Shown: piece by piece, positions 49,160 through 61,330 of the stretch | How positions within the stretch are numbered: the first letter of the stretch is position 1 | Layout: every line of letters starts with the position of its first letter | Assembly (NCBI RefSeq): GCF_963678635.1 | Contig: NC_087064.1 | Span: 28,560,189 to 28,624,188, forward strand | Direction of reading: 5' to 3' | Length of the DNA stretch: 64,000 nt | From: Symsagittifera roscoffensis | Taxonomy: Eukaryota > Xenacoelomorpha > Acoela > Convolutidae | Translations under genes and position numbers: made by a program | The notes under the pieces: generated by a model | Told to the model about the DNA's origin: nothing | Seen by the model: the letters and a program-made list of their open reading frames with translations, nothing else | Databases searched by the model: none

Positions 49160-49330
49160 AGAGGCACTTAGCATAGTGGTAAGGCGTACACTTCAAGAGC
49201 GTCAGATCGTGTAATCGATCCCCTGCCATTGCAATGATAGTGTGTGAGGATGAGCTCTCACTTGACCTCTAGCTTCAGGTCTACCACAGCCTGACCGTAA
49301 CGCCTGCAATACTGGTACTACGGGAAAGTT
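49160..49330 (+). mobile_element. tRNA-derived SINE
   Basis: An A-box TAGCATAGTGGTAAGG (49169-49184) and a B-box-like GTAATCGATCCCC (49211-49223) have tRNA spacing. A GC-richer body follows, with GACCTCTAGCTTCAGG and ACGGGAAAGTTCTAGAGG, then A-rich sequence. The T-loop deviates from consensus, so a working tRNA is unlikely. Confidence 0.65.
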
Positions 49331-49644
49331 CTAGAGGCAAAAAAGGGCTCAATAATTTCGCTCAAAAAAAACTCAGTTTAAAATTTGGGGAAATGAGAAA
49401 AACTGACTATGCTTAGACTATGCAGGCAATCGCAGAAACCACAATTATTCGTAATCTTTCAGTGAAATTCTAGCTTTGCATAAGACTATGTGAGGTGGCT
49501 CGTTTAGACTCTGCTTAGATTTGAAAAATCATTAATAAATAACGCCGCGCATTAGCAATCAGTAATCATTGATAGAACATTTCTGATTTTTTTTTTGCAA
49601 TTTCACAGATAAATTCCCCTAGAAGAATTTGAGCAAACACGGAT

Positions 49645-49720
49645 TTTTCTCCAGATTCGAAACCTCGACCTTTGGCTCGCCAGCTGCTATCACGTAACCT
49701 CCATGCCAGAGTCATAAATC
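49645..49720 (-). mobile_element. tRNA-like sequence or SINE head (minus strand)
   Basis: On the minus strand, TGGCATGGAGGTTACG (49708-49693) is followed by GGTTTCGAATCTGG (49664-49651), a close B-box. This fits a tRNA gene relic or a SINE. The acceptor stem does not pair convincingly. Confidence 0.5.
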
Positions 49721-50072
49721 GTTGAAGAATATGGTTAGGATTTAGCGCAGACCTCAGAGATGCGTAAACTTTTTATCACAGGGTAAATTGAAAGCCAAAA
49801 CAAAATATTTCTTAAGTTATTTTCTCTGTTAATTACGCCAAACAATTGATGATGAAAGTTTTATTGATCTCTATGATCCAAAACTGCAAAATTAAATCAC
49901 GTTTGAAACTGAACGCTAGTATTTTTCTGTGCACAAGGATTGAAATTTCAGAAAATTGCTTTCAAATTTTGATGCAAAACAAAAAATTTCAAAGATCACC
50001 ACTGAGTACTTGAAGAAAAAAACTGTGTAGTTCACAATTTAATTGAGTTTTGCGAATCTTATAACAAATATA

Positions 50073-50078
50073 TTTATT
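50073..50078 (-). terminator. AATAAA polyadenylation signal candidate for receptor 3
   Basis: On the minus strand AATAAA lies about 143 bases after the stop codon at 50221. The hexamer is common in AT-rich DNA, so this is only a candidate. Confidence 0.3.
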
Positions 50079-50220
50079 GGTACTTGGATCATTTTACGAA
50101 AAACTGCTGGTTTGCATTAACGTTCGGTTCATGAAAAGTTAATGAATTTTAAATTATTTGCAAATAATTGGTGATATTTAGCATACGGGGTGTCTCGGTG
50201 AGATATGTTGTCTCCTTGTT

Positions 50221-51929
50221 TTATTTTCGCTTAAATGTCCCGTAACCATCGCTCTGGGAAAGCTCCTCGTTGCTCCCACCAGCTGACGAGCTCGGAGCCG
50301 AATCATGAAATGACATTGATGATGAATTTTCCAAGTTGGTTTTCTCTGATTGACAAAGCGTACTTTTTCTATCGTTAGTTTTCGGTCGAACAAAATTCTC
50401 CACAATTTTCTGTCGAAAAGCTGAGCTCAGGTATACGTATGACACAACGTTCAAAACGCCGATGGTCACTGAGCTTATTGATGGATATATCAACAAGAAT
50501 TTTCGGAAAAATGTGTATCGAAAAAGTCCAAAGTAAATGTTATACAACCTGAGAAAGATAAGAGGCAATATGGATAAAATATATATAAAAGCTGTAATCG
50601 AAAGCCGCAAAGTTCTTTTCAAGATTCCGAGTGAAAAATCAGCTTGCACGCTGTAACCTTCTTCGGATATAGTCCATTTAGACAGTTCTAAGCTTTTCTT
50701 CCGTGATTTCCGGCTGGTTTGAATCCAGTTTTTGCGAGCCAAGAACAATGATATGGCAAATAGAATCATAGTTATAATCATAAGCAGCACTAAATTGAAG
50801 TAATAAATCGTCCATAACATTTTACCGAGACCGACAATCAAGCATTCGGTTTTGTCTTGATTCATCTCGTGTCGAAAGTTTCCACGGCATCCGCATGTGC
50901 TGAGTGCTGGTCGCAACTCTGCAATCGGTAGCCAAGGATATCCCGAGGCTGTAAGAGTCAAAAGGATTCCATAGGGCCATGTGAACAAATGACAGTAATA
51001 AAGAAACTTTCTGGAACTTCCCAAACGCTTCCATTTTGCACTGATCAATAGGCACACGTTTAGAATCAGCATCAAAGACCTTTGAGAAATAAACTGCACG
51101 TCGTTTAAATATTTTAACTATCTTTTTTTAATTTGATTTTTAAAAGTACTTATGACGTTTAACTATGTAAAATGCCGAGTTTTGTTTCCAAGAAATCTGT
51201 ACAAAGAAACTTCAAAAGCTTCCCCTCAAATGTTCTCCTTTGGTACTATTGGTTGACTTCCATTTACGGCCGACTGATCCTAAAAATTTATATAAAGCGG
51301 AATTGATGAGGTACCGCGCGCCGAAAAATGCAATTTCTTGGGCAACGCTTTTTAGAAACGCTCAAAACAGCTTTTTTGGCACTTTTTCTCTGAAATTACC
51401 AGCATAAATTTTTGGTCAGAATGAGTCATCATAGTAGTTTGTGAAAAATTGTTATCAATTTGGCTGACATAATAAAACTTCGGCAATATTTTGAAAATCC
51501 GCCATCCTCCGCCTGAGAAGATTTCCACGGTGCTTACCGCCAGCGTAATTCTACCGTACAAAAAATATGAAAACTTCACAAATGGGCATCTTAAGATCAC
51601 AAATGGGCATCTTACCAAACTTCTGACCAGTTTCGGGTAATGAGTATCATTTGGGTGACGAGAAAACATTTATGCTTTTCTTCAGGAAACTTAAACACTT
51701 GAACATATGCGTTGAGAAGCGAAGCAAATAAATCGGAGAGAGAAATCATCGCTATAATTCTCCTCGAATTTGTTTGTGAGGACTTATTGATAAAAGGCAT
51801 CAAAATCAGAAACGGTGCGTGGACTAAAGTAATAAATGACAAAAGAACCACCATGCTTTTAAGGTAAAACGGGATCTCTTCAAATGCTCCTGACCCATAG
51901 AAAGTTTCCACATTGCAAGAATTATTCAT
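50221..51929 (-). CDS. rhodopsin-like seven-transmembrane receptor 3, complete
   Basis: Exon 1 (51929-51616) and exon 2 (51079-50221) join in phase 2 (GTTTG|GTAAGA to CAAAG|GTCT) to give 390 residues. The N-terminus has an NNS glycosylation site; TM1 is about 21-47, TM2 near 58-73 with SLSD, TM3 starts at Cys88 and crosses the junction at Trp105, TM4 is 129-151 with FTWPYG, loop 2 has CGCRGNF, TM5 192-218, TM6 262-283 and TM7 298-322 with Asn315-Val-Val-Ser-Tyr319. The roughly 60-residue tail is rich in Ser and acidic residues. It shares intron position and phase with receptor 2 but differs clearly in sequence, so it is an older paralogue. It probably signals through G proteins at the plasma membrane; the ligand is unknown. 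The 536-base intron contains a decayed G-rich element. Confidence 0.9.
51300..51530 (-). repeat. decayed G-rich element in the receptor 3 intron
   Basis: On the minus strand CACCGTGGAAATCTTCTCAG, then GGCGGATTTTCAAAAT, and later AGTGCCAAAAAAGC and GGCGCGCGGT follow the order of the G-rich family. It is heavily mutated, and its end is less certain than in other copies. Confidence 0.45.
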
Positions 51930-53339
51930 TTTTTGCGTATTTGAATATTCAATGTTTGATTATTTTAGTATTAGATTGAAACTCTGGATTTTTTGGAGTT
52001 CAACTATAAATCAATGATAATAAAAGCGACTTGATCACAACAAGTTTTTGTTCACAATAACTCAATCTTTTTATTCAACATTAATAAACATATTTTAAGT
52101 TCAGGGTCCAACTGGACTCTGAACTTATATTATGTTTAGGGTGTAAATGTCAATTTAAATAATGGTTGAGATAGAACAAAGGTTGAATTAATGAGATCAA
52201 AAACTTGTCCTACAAACATTATGGTCTGATTGATTGACCTGATGAAGCAAATGACCTCCCCCATTGATATTTCTAGGTATCAAGCTTGCAGTTATATTAT
52301 AGCCAGTTAGTGTGCAGGTAAAAAAAATTGTTCCAACCAAAAAGAGAAAGGATCACAAACAAAGAGACGCCTTTGACAGGCTCACTACCCTTTGACCTCT
52401 TCCCAAGTGTACTAACGGTAAAATACTTGGAAACGATTTTTTTTACTTTTCAATTTTTTAAAATTAATTTTTCTAACTTTTGGCTGTGTTTTGGCTGCAA
52501 GAGAGTGTATTGAAGTCAAGCTGCAAGTTTTATGTTAGAAAGTTTTCAAATATCATGACTTTTAGTAAGATTGAATGAATTTTCTTCGTCATCACTTCCT
52601 TTAACTGTGGTACTCGCCTCGTTGCTTAAATTAATTTGAAGAGCCAATAGTTCAGATACTGTTTCTCGACATTAGAACTTTTTCTATTTCCAAATTACAA
52701 TGAAACTTTAGTAGGATTTCACTTTTGTTTTGTTTTTGTAGGCCGTCGGTTTTGTTTTTGTAGGCCTTCAAAGTTTGATTATAGAAAGTTGTACATACAA
52801 CTCAACCTAAATTGATTATAAGAAATTGGTTAAATTAGTGCATCAAAAAGCGTAAATCAAATCAAGAGCTGTTTTCCATATGTCACGTTTTTATTTCGTT
52901 TTCTTTTTGCTTTCCAATTACCTCAATAGTTAACGACATCAGGTAAGATAGCTTACTTTTACAAGGTGTTTGTTAGAAAAAGAAAAACACATCCTCATAT
53001 TGAAACTTTTTGAAACTAAACGGGTTAAGAATCGACAAAAAATAGTGCTTTCAATAATTGATTCGTTTTCCAAGAATTATCAAAAAAGTGATTAGTTATT
53101 TTGAAATTTAACCCATTATTTTCAATCTGAGCCGTTTTTGAGTCTTTTCTTTTGGCTTAAGTTACTTTAAAATTATCAGGCCGAAACGAGCCTCCAACGT
53201 GGCCATAAAAGTTCAAAAAGTATGAATTTAGTGAAATTGATGCAATCTATTTTTAAATTTAACTAGGCATTTAATTAATGCATCTTCGACAGCCATAGTA
53301 TTATAGGCAAATTAAAAAACTGTTTTTAAAAAGTCTGGC
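51930..53339. other. no supported gene
   Basis: The upstream region of receptor 3 has no clear promoter motif or acceptor. A fragment resembling the R2 start (ATAGCCAGTTAGTGTGCAGG, then TTGTTCCAACC) lies at 52299-52340. A 21-bp tandem pair TTTTGTTTTTGTAGGCC lies at 52727-52766. Confidence 0.55.
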
Positions 53340-53730
53340 TTTCAATTTTTTTTCGCAGAAATTTTTTGATTTTTTGAAATTTTTGATTCCCAAAAATGGC
53401 TCTAAGAAAATCCAAAAAACTTTACTTGAGAAAAATTAAAATTTCACGGCTTATCTTAAGCTTAAAAACGATATTGTAAGTCTGCACGCTCACTTATTAG
53501 CTCAAAATTAGAACGAAAGCCAAAAAATTTTAAACCGGTTTTTCTCGACACAGAAATGTTCCCAGATTTTTAAATCTCATTCAAATCACTGCTGAAAAGG
53601 CTGTAATATGATATATCATTCGACCCATTCAAATGAAAATTTGTGACATTTGTGCTACCTGATTTTGCGTGAAAAAAACTGGAACACCCAAATACAAAGT
53701 TTCCTCTCATTTTTTCAAACGGTCGGAACA
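53340..53730 (+). repeat. R2 repeat, copy 3 (3' part)
   Basis: It shares GATATATCATTCGA, CCTGATTTTGCGTG and AACGGTCGGAACAAAAAT with the copy at 35471-36120. The 5' end is not clear. Confidence 0.7.
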
Positions 53731-54109
53731 AAAATAACGTAAGAGAGGAGCTACAGTCAACCTGTAGATGAAATGGTCAATTTCTGTTTTACTAATCACT
53801 TGTTGCTTCGCTCAGCAAAAATTCATTAGTCTGGAATGCCGGTGAGAGAAACTAAAATAAGAGAAACTGACTATCCTCAGAAAAGCTAAAAACTGTCTTT
53901 GATGGATATTTTGCTATTCTCAGAAACCAAATTAAATATTATGATTATCGGTTGTTCACGCTCAAATCCATTTTTTAAATTTGGTTCCTCATAAGTTGAT
54001 CATTTTTGGTGAACGCGTATTCAAAATTTTCAAAATAACAAAAATAACCTTAAACAATACAAAAAGATTTTTTTTTTCTAGAACTTAGGCTTATTCGACA
54101 GTCATAACA

Positions 54110-54500
54110 AATAAGCATGTCATGTTCAGAATTTTTTACAATTTTTTTTGCAGAAATTTTTTTTGAACGTTTTCGCTTCCCAAAAGGGTGCAAAATAACT
54201 TCAAACTAACTACTTGGGTACAACTAAGTTCTTACGGCTTAATTTGAGCATGCGTACAAAAACTACTTTAAGCCTGCTTGCTCACCCTATTCGCTCGAAG
54301 TTAGATGAATGATTTCAAATGGGTTTTTCTTGACTCTGAGAAAAGTTTTTCATATTTTTATAAGATTTTTTAGTTAATAGCACTCCATCTACCCCGATGA
54401 TTAATTGTGGTACCTGATTTTGCGTGGAAAACAAAAACAAAATAAAATACACATCGAATACAAAGATCCGGCAAGTTTTTTAAATGTTTTGAATTATGCA
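54110..54500 (+). repeat. R2 repeat, copy 4 (3' part)
   Basis: It contains TTTAAGCCTGCTTGCTCACC and GGTACCTGATTTTGCGTGG, followed by CGAATACAAAG. The final GGTCGGAACA motif has decayed. Confidence 0.7.
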
Positions 54501-57429
54501 AAATGACATTATCAAAAATGGGCAGATTTAAAAGATATCAAGTAATTTTGAACATTAAGGGCACTTAAGGCTTTAACTTCGTCCTAAATTGTTGGACCAA
54601 CTAAGAAATTCTGTGTAAAAAAAAGTTTTCAAAAAACTGACGCGATAATTTTAAATAGCTTAATTTATTTAAGTGGACCTAAAAATTACCCGATATTTGT
54701 AGGGAGAGCGCACCAAATAAACGCGTTTTTTTGTTGATTAAGACTATCCAAAAATTCCCAAAATTGACTTCAAAATTTTCCTACAAAAAAAGTCTTGTCT
54801 TTATGGTGCTTTAAAAAAGCTTGATAATTCAACTTGGTTGAAAAAATAGGTCATCAGATACTTCAAACATTTTTAACTAGTGTAAAATTCAAAACATTTT
54901 GTTTCATCCTTTTTTATTTCAAACGTAACCTGTTTGGAGAAAAAAGAGTTTAAAATTTTTGAGTGAGGTGTTATCGGCCACTATTCAATAATTCGAGCCC
55001 ATGTTGTCAACATCATAGATTAATTTATAAAAGCGAGCAAAATTTATCTCGAAGCAATAGCAGACTGGAAATTTTCAAGCCCCATAAATTGCAAAATTGA
55101 CTGTAGGTAAAACATTTCTTACATTTAAAATCAGTGAATTGACCTTTTTGATGGGTTAAAAAAATTTAAAAATTCAGGGAAAATCTGTTACATCAATCTT
55201 CAAAATTGGTCCTTAAACCAGATCTTTAGTTAATCAGGAGCAATATTTTGTTACGATTCTCAAAAGTTTGGAAAATGCCATTTTAGCCAAATTCTTGAAT
55301 GTTATTTTCAATAGCGTTGTTAATTTCGTATCTCATAAACTTTATACTTCTTAAACTTTTCTTGGCCTTATACGAAAACAATAGCCGATTAATGCCGATT
55401 TGGAATTTACTCAAATGTTGTTTAATTTGGTATTTAGAATGCTCACCGTAAAAACAAACATATAGCACGAATTTGGGTAACTATTGATTGAATTATATAA
55501 TGTCTTATGAACTACACGGTCCAAAGCGAAAAATGATGTGAGACTATTTTGACTTCAATGATTTCAAAATTGAGATGAACTTTTTTTTAATTTTCAAAAG
55601 TTTGAGGTAAATCATATTGAATACAAAAAAAACGAAACCAAGGTGAACAAAATTACTTGTTTACGATTTTGAAACGCATGTTATAAAGAAAAAGCGTGTT
55701 CAAAACTTAAGGTTAATTTGAATGTCTGAAAAACTTTTTCTACGTTTTCATGTTAATTGACCGTTTGGCTTGATTTTGATTGGACAAGGTTAGCCAAGCC
55801 ACTTGAACCGCTTTAATTTCAATTCTTGATGTAGAACTTTTGATTTTGGGCCGTTTAAAAAACAAAACTTTTCAACTCAAGTAGAAAAAAAAACGGTTTC
55901 CTTGTCAAAAATGTTATCTTTAATTTTTTTTGCGATAACCGATTGTAATCCAAGTTTTGTCAATAAGGTTAGACGATCAACCGGATCAAAACCCTTGCAA
56001 AGACATATTCAAATCTAAGCCAACTATTTTTCACTGCAATCCAAAGCATATTGAAAAACCAGTCCAAATTGAACTATCTTCATAGTCAGAAAAGAAAATC
56101 ATTTTGCCCAAAACATTGCTAAAACAAAGCTTAAAAAAGCGTCTCGATTCAACCGATGAAAAAGCACTCGTAGACAACCTAAGCTCAACAAAAGTAAAAC
56201 ATTTCACCAGCAACTGTTATCTTTGAATATATTAGTGCTTGAAATTTGCCAATTTGGCTTTTTTGGGATTTTTAATGCCAGTTTTCTATTAACGCTGCAA
56301 ATTAAACAATCCTCATTGAAATGAGACATCTTGTTTTTTTACAAACATTGGGTTTCAAGATGAGAAACACATGGTTTCGAGATAAGAAGAAATCAAGTGT
56401 TCTCGATGTTGTGAGCGGGGGAATAATAAAAAAAAACAAAAAAAAAATGAAAAAATGTAAAAAGACAGTCAGAATATACAATTCTCTGCCCTGCCACAAA
56501 CAGTCGTGCTCTTTTTCAACCCCTTTTGAACTTTTCTATTGTACAAAATTTTTTGAAATTGTCAAAACGGTCTAAGTTTGTATTTTCAGGCCTTTTACCA
56601 AACAGGGCCTACTATAAAAAAAAGAAACAAACAAATGATATATTCGCTTCAAATAAAGCAAAATATTTCTTTAAATTTTGTGATTTGAACACCATAACAA
56701 GAATGGCACCCAGGAGGTCATTTTTGGGTGCATTTATTTCGCTCAAAACTAAATAAAATTACAAAGTTCCTTTCTGAATGAACTTAACCGAATGAACTAG
56801 GTCGAACAAAGTGTGATAATTTTCAATACCTTAAAAGGTCAAAACTTTCTCAAAATCATTCAAACGTTTAACTTTCTATAAAAAGTTTGCTGTTTTAATA
56901 AGTGAAACACCACATTTTTGAAATTTAATTAATTTATTTAAAAACTACGAACAGTTGCAGCTTTCGGAGTTTTATTCTTGTTGAAAAATTTATGATCAAG
57001 TATGAGGCTTGCCTAGACGAGACAGTTATTTTCATTTTTGAACCTAATGTGCCGATCACAAAACGTATCATTTCAGAAATAAAACTTTGAGTCGAACTTG
57101 ATATCACTACTACAATCAACTAGTTCTCGTAGAAAAAATAAAGCAATTTTGTTACCCAGACAGAAATACGAAACTTAAGTCGTAATCTTAGCCCTTGAAA
57201 ATTTGGTATTTGGAGTGATTAAGTCGCGGCCTTCACTTCTCATATAAGATAAGTCGCGTCTTTACGAATTAGAAAAAATAGCGCTACTTTGCTTTACAAA
57301 TCGGGCTGATCGGATTTCAGAAGCGATTGAAGTGGATTGAAGCATATCCCATAAGGTTTCTATCTTCCATTTTATTTTCCATTTCCATCTCCATTTCCTG
57401 CTTCGTTTTTGGCTCATCGTACAACCCGC
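54501..57429. other. AT-rich DNA without recognised genes
   Basis: Short frames only (for example near 55283, 56321 and 56526), with no homology, splice context or repeat structure that I can support. Confidence 0.55.
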
Positions 57430-58420
57430 ACTCAGTAAAAAGAGAAAATAATCGATTATATTATAATTATAATTGTACTTGTAGCGAAATTATAATTAAC
57501 TATAAGCGCCAATTTTAGATGTTGAAAAAATCTATAATCCATTATAATGATCACAATTTTGGTGACATTTTATTAATTTATAATTTTTGAAATTGATTAT
57601 AATTTTTCCGATAATCTCTTATAATCTCTTATAATCTATTATAATAGATTATAATCCCTTTTTCCATCAAAAGATTATCTGTCAAAAAATCAATTATAAT
57701 GGATTATAATTTAGCTATTCTGCATAAAAACACAGTAAAAATCAAAAATTTTTCAAGTTGAAGCTATAAACAGGGGCAGATCTAGGATTTTCTCGAGAGG
57801 GGGTTTCAAAAATTTTGTCAAACTTTTTTTTTAGGCAGACTAGATTGATTCCAAGCTCTCCCAAGGCATTAAAAACACCCTGTTTAGCTCAAACTTTATG
57901 CACAGCAGGCAAAAGTTTCAAAAAACGGGCCAAAAAAGGCATTTTTAGGCACTTTTTTTTTAAAATTTGACACCCCCTCAAAACTAATATATATTAGCGC
58001 CGAAGGCACCTTTAGCAAAATTTTAGGCAAAAATGGATATGTGATAATAGTGGGGACACCTCAAAATAGTGGGGGTGGGAAATGGGGGACCTTTTAGGTC
58101 GACAGGGGGTCGAGTCCTTGAAGGGGGGACGTCGGCCTCAGGGCGCCCCCCTTTCCTAAATCCGCTGATGGCAATAAGTACAAATTTGCAGTTTCTTGTA
58201 GTTCGGTAACCAACTGAAAATCAAGCAAAACAAAACAAAACTGAAACGAAATGGTGCGATGACGTTTGTTGAATAATAATGGATTACAATCCATTATGAT
58301 GGGTTAATACTCAATAAAATTGAAAATGATTAGATTCATTTTTACTGTTTCAAAAAAAAGTAACTTTATAATCTCTTTTTAATCGATTATAATCAAACTT
58401 TTATTGAAATGTTAGTACCC
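57430..58420. repeat. GATTATAATC-rich palindromic tract interrupted by a G-rich element
   Basis: ATTATAAT, TATAATCTATTATAATAG and similar self-complementary phrases recur at 57440-57720 and again at 58270-58400. The element at 57771-58167 sits between, so the tract was probably split by its insertion. Confidence 0.65.
57771..58167 (+). mobile_element. G-rich TIR element, copy 3 (both ends present)
   Basis: It begins CAGGGGCAGATCTAGGATTT and ends CCTAAATCCGCTG, an inverted match to CAG(C)GGATTTAGG. The interior carries the family segments CTCGAGAGGGGG, ATTAGCGCCGAAGG and GACAGGGGGTCGAG. The flanks show no clean target duplication. It is non-coding. Confidence 0.75.
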
Positions 58421-58439
58421 CCAGTCTTCGAGAGTAGGC

Positions 58440-58500
58440 TTGTGTTTCCGGTCCGACCATCTGGTTTCATTTTTTCTAATAGCTGAGCTACGTTGAACAA
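58440..58500 (-). repeat. possible tRNA-like relic
   Basis: On the minus strand ACGTAGCTCAGCTATTAGA resembles an A-box with D-arm. The expected B-box is poor (GGTCGGACCGG). A decayed SINE head is possible. Confidence 0.3.
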
Positions 58501-59999
58501 TTCGTGGTTCAGTCCGACAAGTGGCCTCATTTGTTCTTAACGCGTGTGCATGCCCTTGAAAAGACCAAAACGGATTGGCTAAGCCGAGACGGAGAACTAT
58601 ACGTGGATTTAGGTTATCTGACGTCAGTCAGTCGTCAAGGCCAAAATTTTCTTTCACCGATTTGTCAAGACCGGTGTACTTTTTCAGAAACCTTATGCAC
58701 TATTTCGTTGGCGCCAATTGTGACGGCAAGGAGATAATTTGATAAAAAAATTGTGCCCTTAGAAACAACAAAAATTTAAAGTTTCAACTCAGCGCCAAGT
58801 TTTAGCGCCCACTGAATCGTGACAGCTTCAGCGGTTGCCTCTTTTTCACAATTGAGCAGATTGAGATAATGATTTTGTCAGTAAAATCATTACGAAAAAC
58901 TCCCCCAATGTCAAAATGCACAGCCAGCAATCTTTTACCTTCCAGCTGTTTCCTCGTATTTTCATCTGCTTAATTTCGTGGGGTTGATTTTAGGTTCTTT
59001 ACATATGCTTCTGTTGTGGTCTCTGTTTAACATAAAACATCCATTATATTGTACATAGCCTCTTTTAGCTACTGGAATGCTCTGAACGTATGAATTTAGC
59101 TCCATCTTAACAATTTAAATCAGAACATGATTATTTGAGGGCGAGGAAAGGTCAATCTATCTCCGGAAGATTAAATATATTACTGTCACTAAATTAAGAT
59201 TAATAAAAAGTATTAGTCCCAATTTAGTGACAATTTACCTCTTTCTTTGAGTTTATCAGTCAGCTCGTCAAGTTTGCTGCGGCAATTAATTTACTACATA
59301 CTCTTTTTTCAACAATTATGAATCAAAAAATAGTTTTAGGTTTAAATTGTTCATGAATCAGTTTTCAACCCACGAATAGCTTTCGAAAGAACTCCAGCCA
59401 ACAACTGCAGCCTTAAGACGCTGTCAGATCTATAGCATCAAGCTGTCCTCCGCTGTCAAGAACTAAAGTGGAGTACATTTTGAAGTGGAGTACAAATTTA
59501 ATGACTCGGTTAGCTGAGCATATCTGGATGACAGAGTCTTCGGAAACAGTTGCGAAAAGCTGTTTCTCAGGGCGTCTTTGATTTTTTCTACTATAGTAGT
59601 AACAGCTGATTGTGTTGCACTTGTCTGTGGTTTAGAAAAACATGGTTACTCAACGGTACCCTCATTAGGAGATGATTATCGACTCCCACAAAAAAATCTG
59701 TCATAACTTCACTTCTGCTTGACATTGAGAAGTTCTTGCTCAAAGTTCAGCAGCGTCACCAGCAGCGTCAATCAATTATTCAGCAGCGTCAATCCATTGT
59801 ATGAACTTTTTTGGTCGTATTCTTATTGCACAAAACATAGATTAAATTGTCAGAATACGTAAATTGTCAGAATACTTAAATCATTTAATCCCCATAACGA
59901 TAAGATATCAAGTCACAAATGTGGTTGACATTATCCCGGCTCGACTTATAATTCGATTTTGTAAGTCTAGCAAGTGCAGTTTTGCGACTGGAATTCTGC
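58501..59999. other. no supported gene
   Basis: A 77-codon frame at 58504-58737 lies in a GC-richer patch but has no recognisable match. The rest is AT-rich. Confidence 0.5.
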
Positions 60000-60017
60000 G
60001 GCCGAGAAGCTATTTTA

Positions 60018-60222
60018 AGCCGAGCACAAAGTCGAAACATACCAGGCTTCGAACACAGTCGAAACATAAGTCCAGCACAGTCGAAACATACCCATTTTTG
60101 GACGAGAAGGTCGAAACATATATCGAAAAAGTCTTAACATGGGTCAAACACAGTCGAAACATACTGGATATTCGTCGAGAAAATCGAAACATAGGTCGAG
60201 CAAAGTAGAAATAAAGATCCAG
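60018..60222 (+). repeat. minisatellite of CAGTCGAAACATA units, array 1
   Basis: About eight units with the core GTCGAAACATA and linkers such as AGTCCAGCACA recur at about 25-30 bases. Minus-strand frames give repetitive MFRLC-type peptides, by-products of the period. Confidence 0.88.
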
Positions 60223-60609
60223 CACAACTTTATTTTTCTTAACTTTAATTTTTATTCAAGTTTTTAAGTAAATTCAAGCAAGAAATTGAGCGCAAAAAAT
60301 CTGCTCAAAAAAAAGCAGCCCGCTACAATCAATTGAGAAGAATTGCATACAGCAAAACTAGAATTTTGAGAGGGGACCTTTTAAGTTTTTGAAAAATGGG
60401 TTTACTGTGGCAAGGAAAATTAAATTCTACAGAAATTTTTTCAAACATCAGTTTTCACATTAATATTTTCCGTCCAGATTTGTAACCAATAAATGCAAAA
60501 ATCGGATACCTAACTTGAAAAAAAAATAGTTTTCGATAGAGGAAATTTGCGTTTTACAGGTTGTCTTAGTTTATTTTCAAATCAAGCATCATCACAAAAA
60601 AGTCAACTG

Positions 60610-60800
60610 AAACGAAACATATATCGAGCATAGCCGAAACATAAGTCCAGCACAGTCGAAACATACCCAAGTTTGATCGAGAAAGTCGAAACATAGGTTG
60701 AACACAGTCGAAACATTCCTCGAGCACAGTCGATACATTGATTGAGCACAGTCGAAACACAGGTAGAGCTCGGTCGAAAAAAAGGTCGAGCGCAATTGAA
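60610..60800 (+). repeat. minisatellite of CAGTCGAAACATA units, array 2
   Basis: Same unit family as array 1 (CCAGCACAGTCGAAACATAC), seven to eight copies. Degenerate inverted relatives (TTTCGACTTTCTCGA types) continue at about 61005-61190. Confidence 0.88.
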
Positions 60801-61234
60801 ATCTAATAAAACTTTAAACCAGATGTGTTTTCACTGAGACACCAAAAAAAGCCTTTTGAACAGTTTTTGGAGCTATCACAGCCGACATTCAGCAAGAACG
60901 TTTTTTTTTGTGTCGAGAAGGTCAAATCAGTCTTAAAAGTTTTTTCTAGACCGACAAAACTTTTAAGAAATTGAAAATTTGTTCGACCCCGCATTGATAA
61001 ATTTCGGCTTTCTCGACCAAAATTCGATATGTTTCTACTTTCTGGACTTTCTCTACTGACATTGTTTCAAAATTAAGAAAAAATTGTTTGCTCTACCCCA
61101 CATAGGATGCATTTCAACTTTCTCGAGCAAAAGTCGATGTGTTTTCTGCCAAAAATGGGTATGTTTCAACTATTTCGAGTTTCTCGACAAACAAGCGACC
61201 AGAAAGCGGTCTCACTGGTGGTAATCACGAAAAA

Positions 61235-61330
61235 AAAAGAGCGCAATGGTTTGTTGGAATAATTTAGTGGGTGCAGTAAATGAAAAAAATTTTGTCCTCC
61301 GAGGCAATCTGGGTCGAGATCCCGCTCAAA
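61235..61330 (+). mobile_element. tRNA-like SINE head
   Basis: AATTTAGTGGGTGCAG (61261-61276) and GGGTCGAGATCCC (61311-61323) match A- and B-box patterns at tRNA spacing. It leads directly into the GAGCGGTTT array. Confidence 0.5.

Noticed and set aside
48643-49167. 174-codon minus-strand frame and its neighbours
   Set aside because: They cross a long inverted repeat and resemble no protein; the openness comes from the repeat.
49160-49225. Functional tRNA gene
   Set aside because: A- and B-like boxes are present, but the arms do not pair properly and a SINE body follows.
60010-60795. Cys-rich repetitive peptides (MFRLC type)
   Set aside because: They are translations of a minisatellite whose unit length happens to avoid stops.
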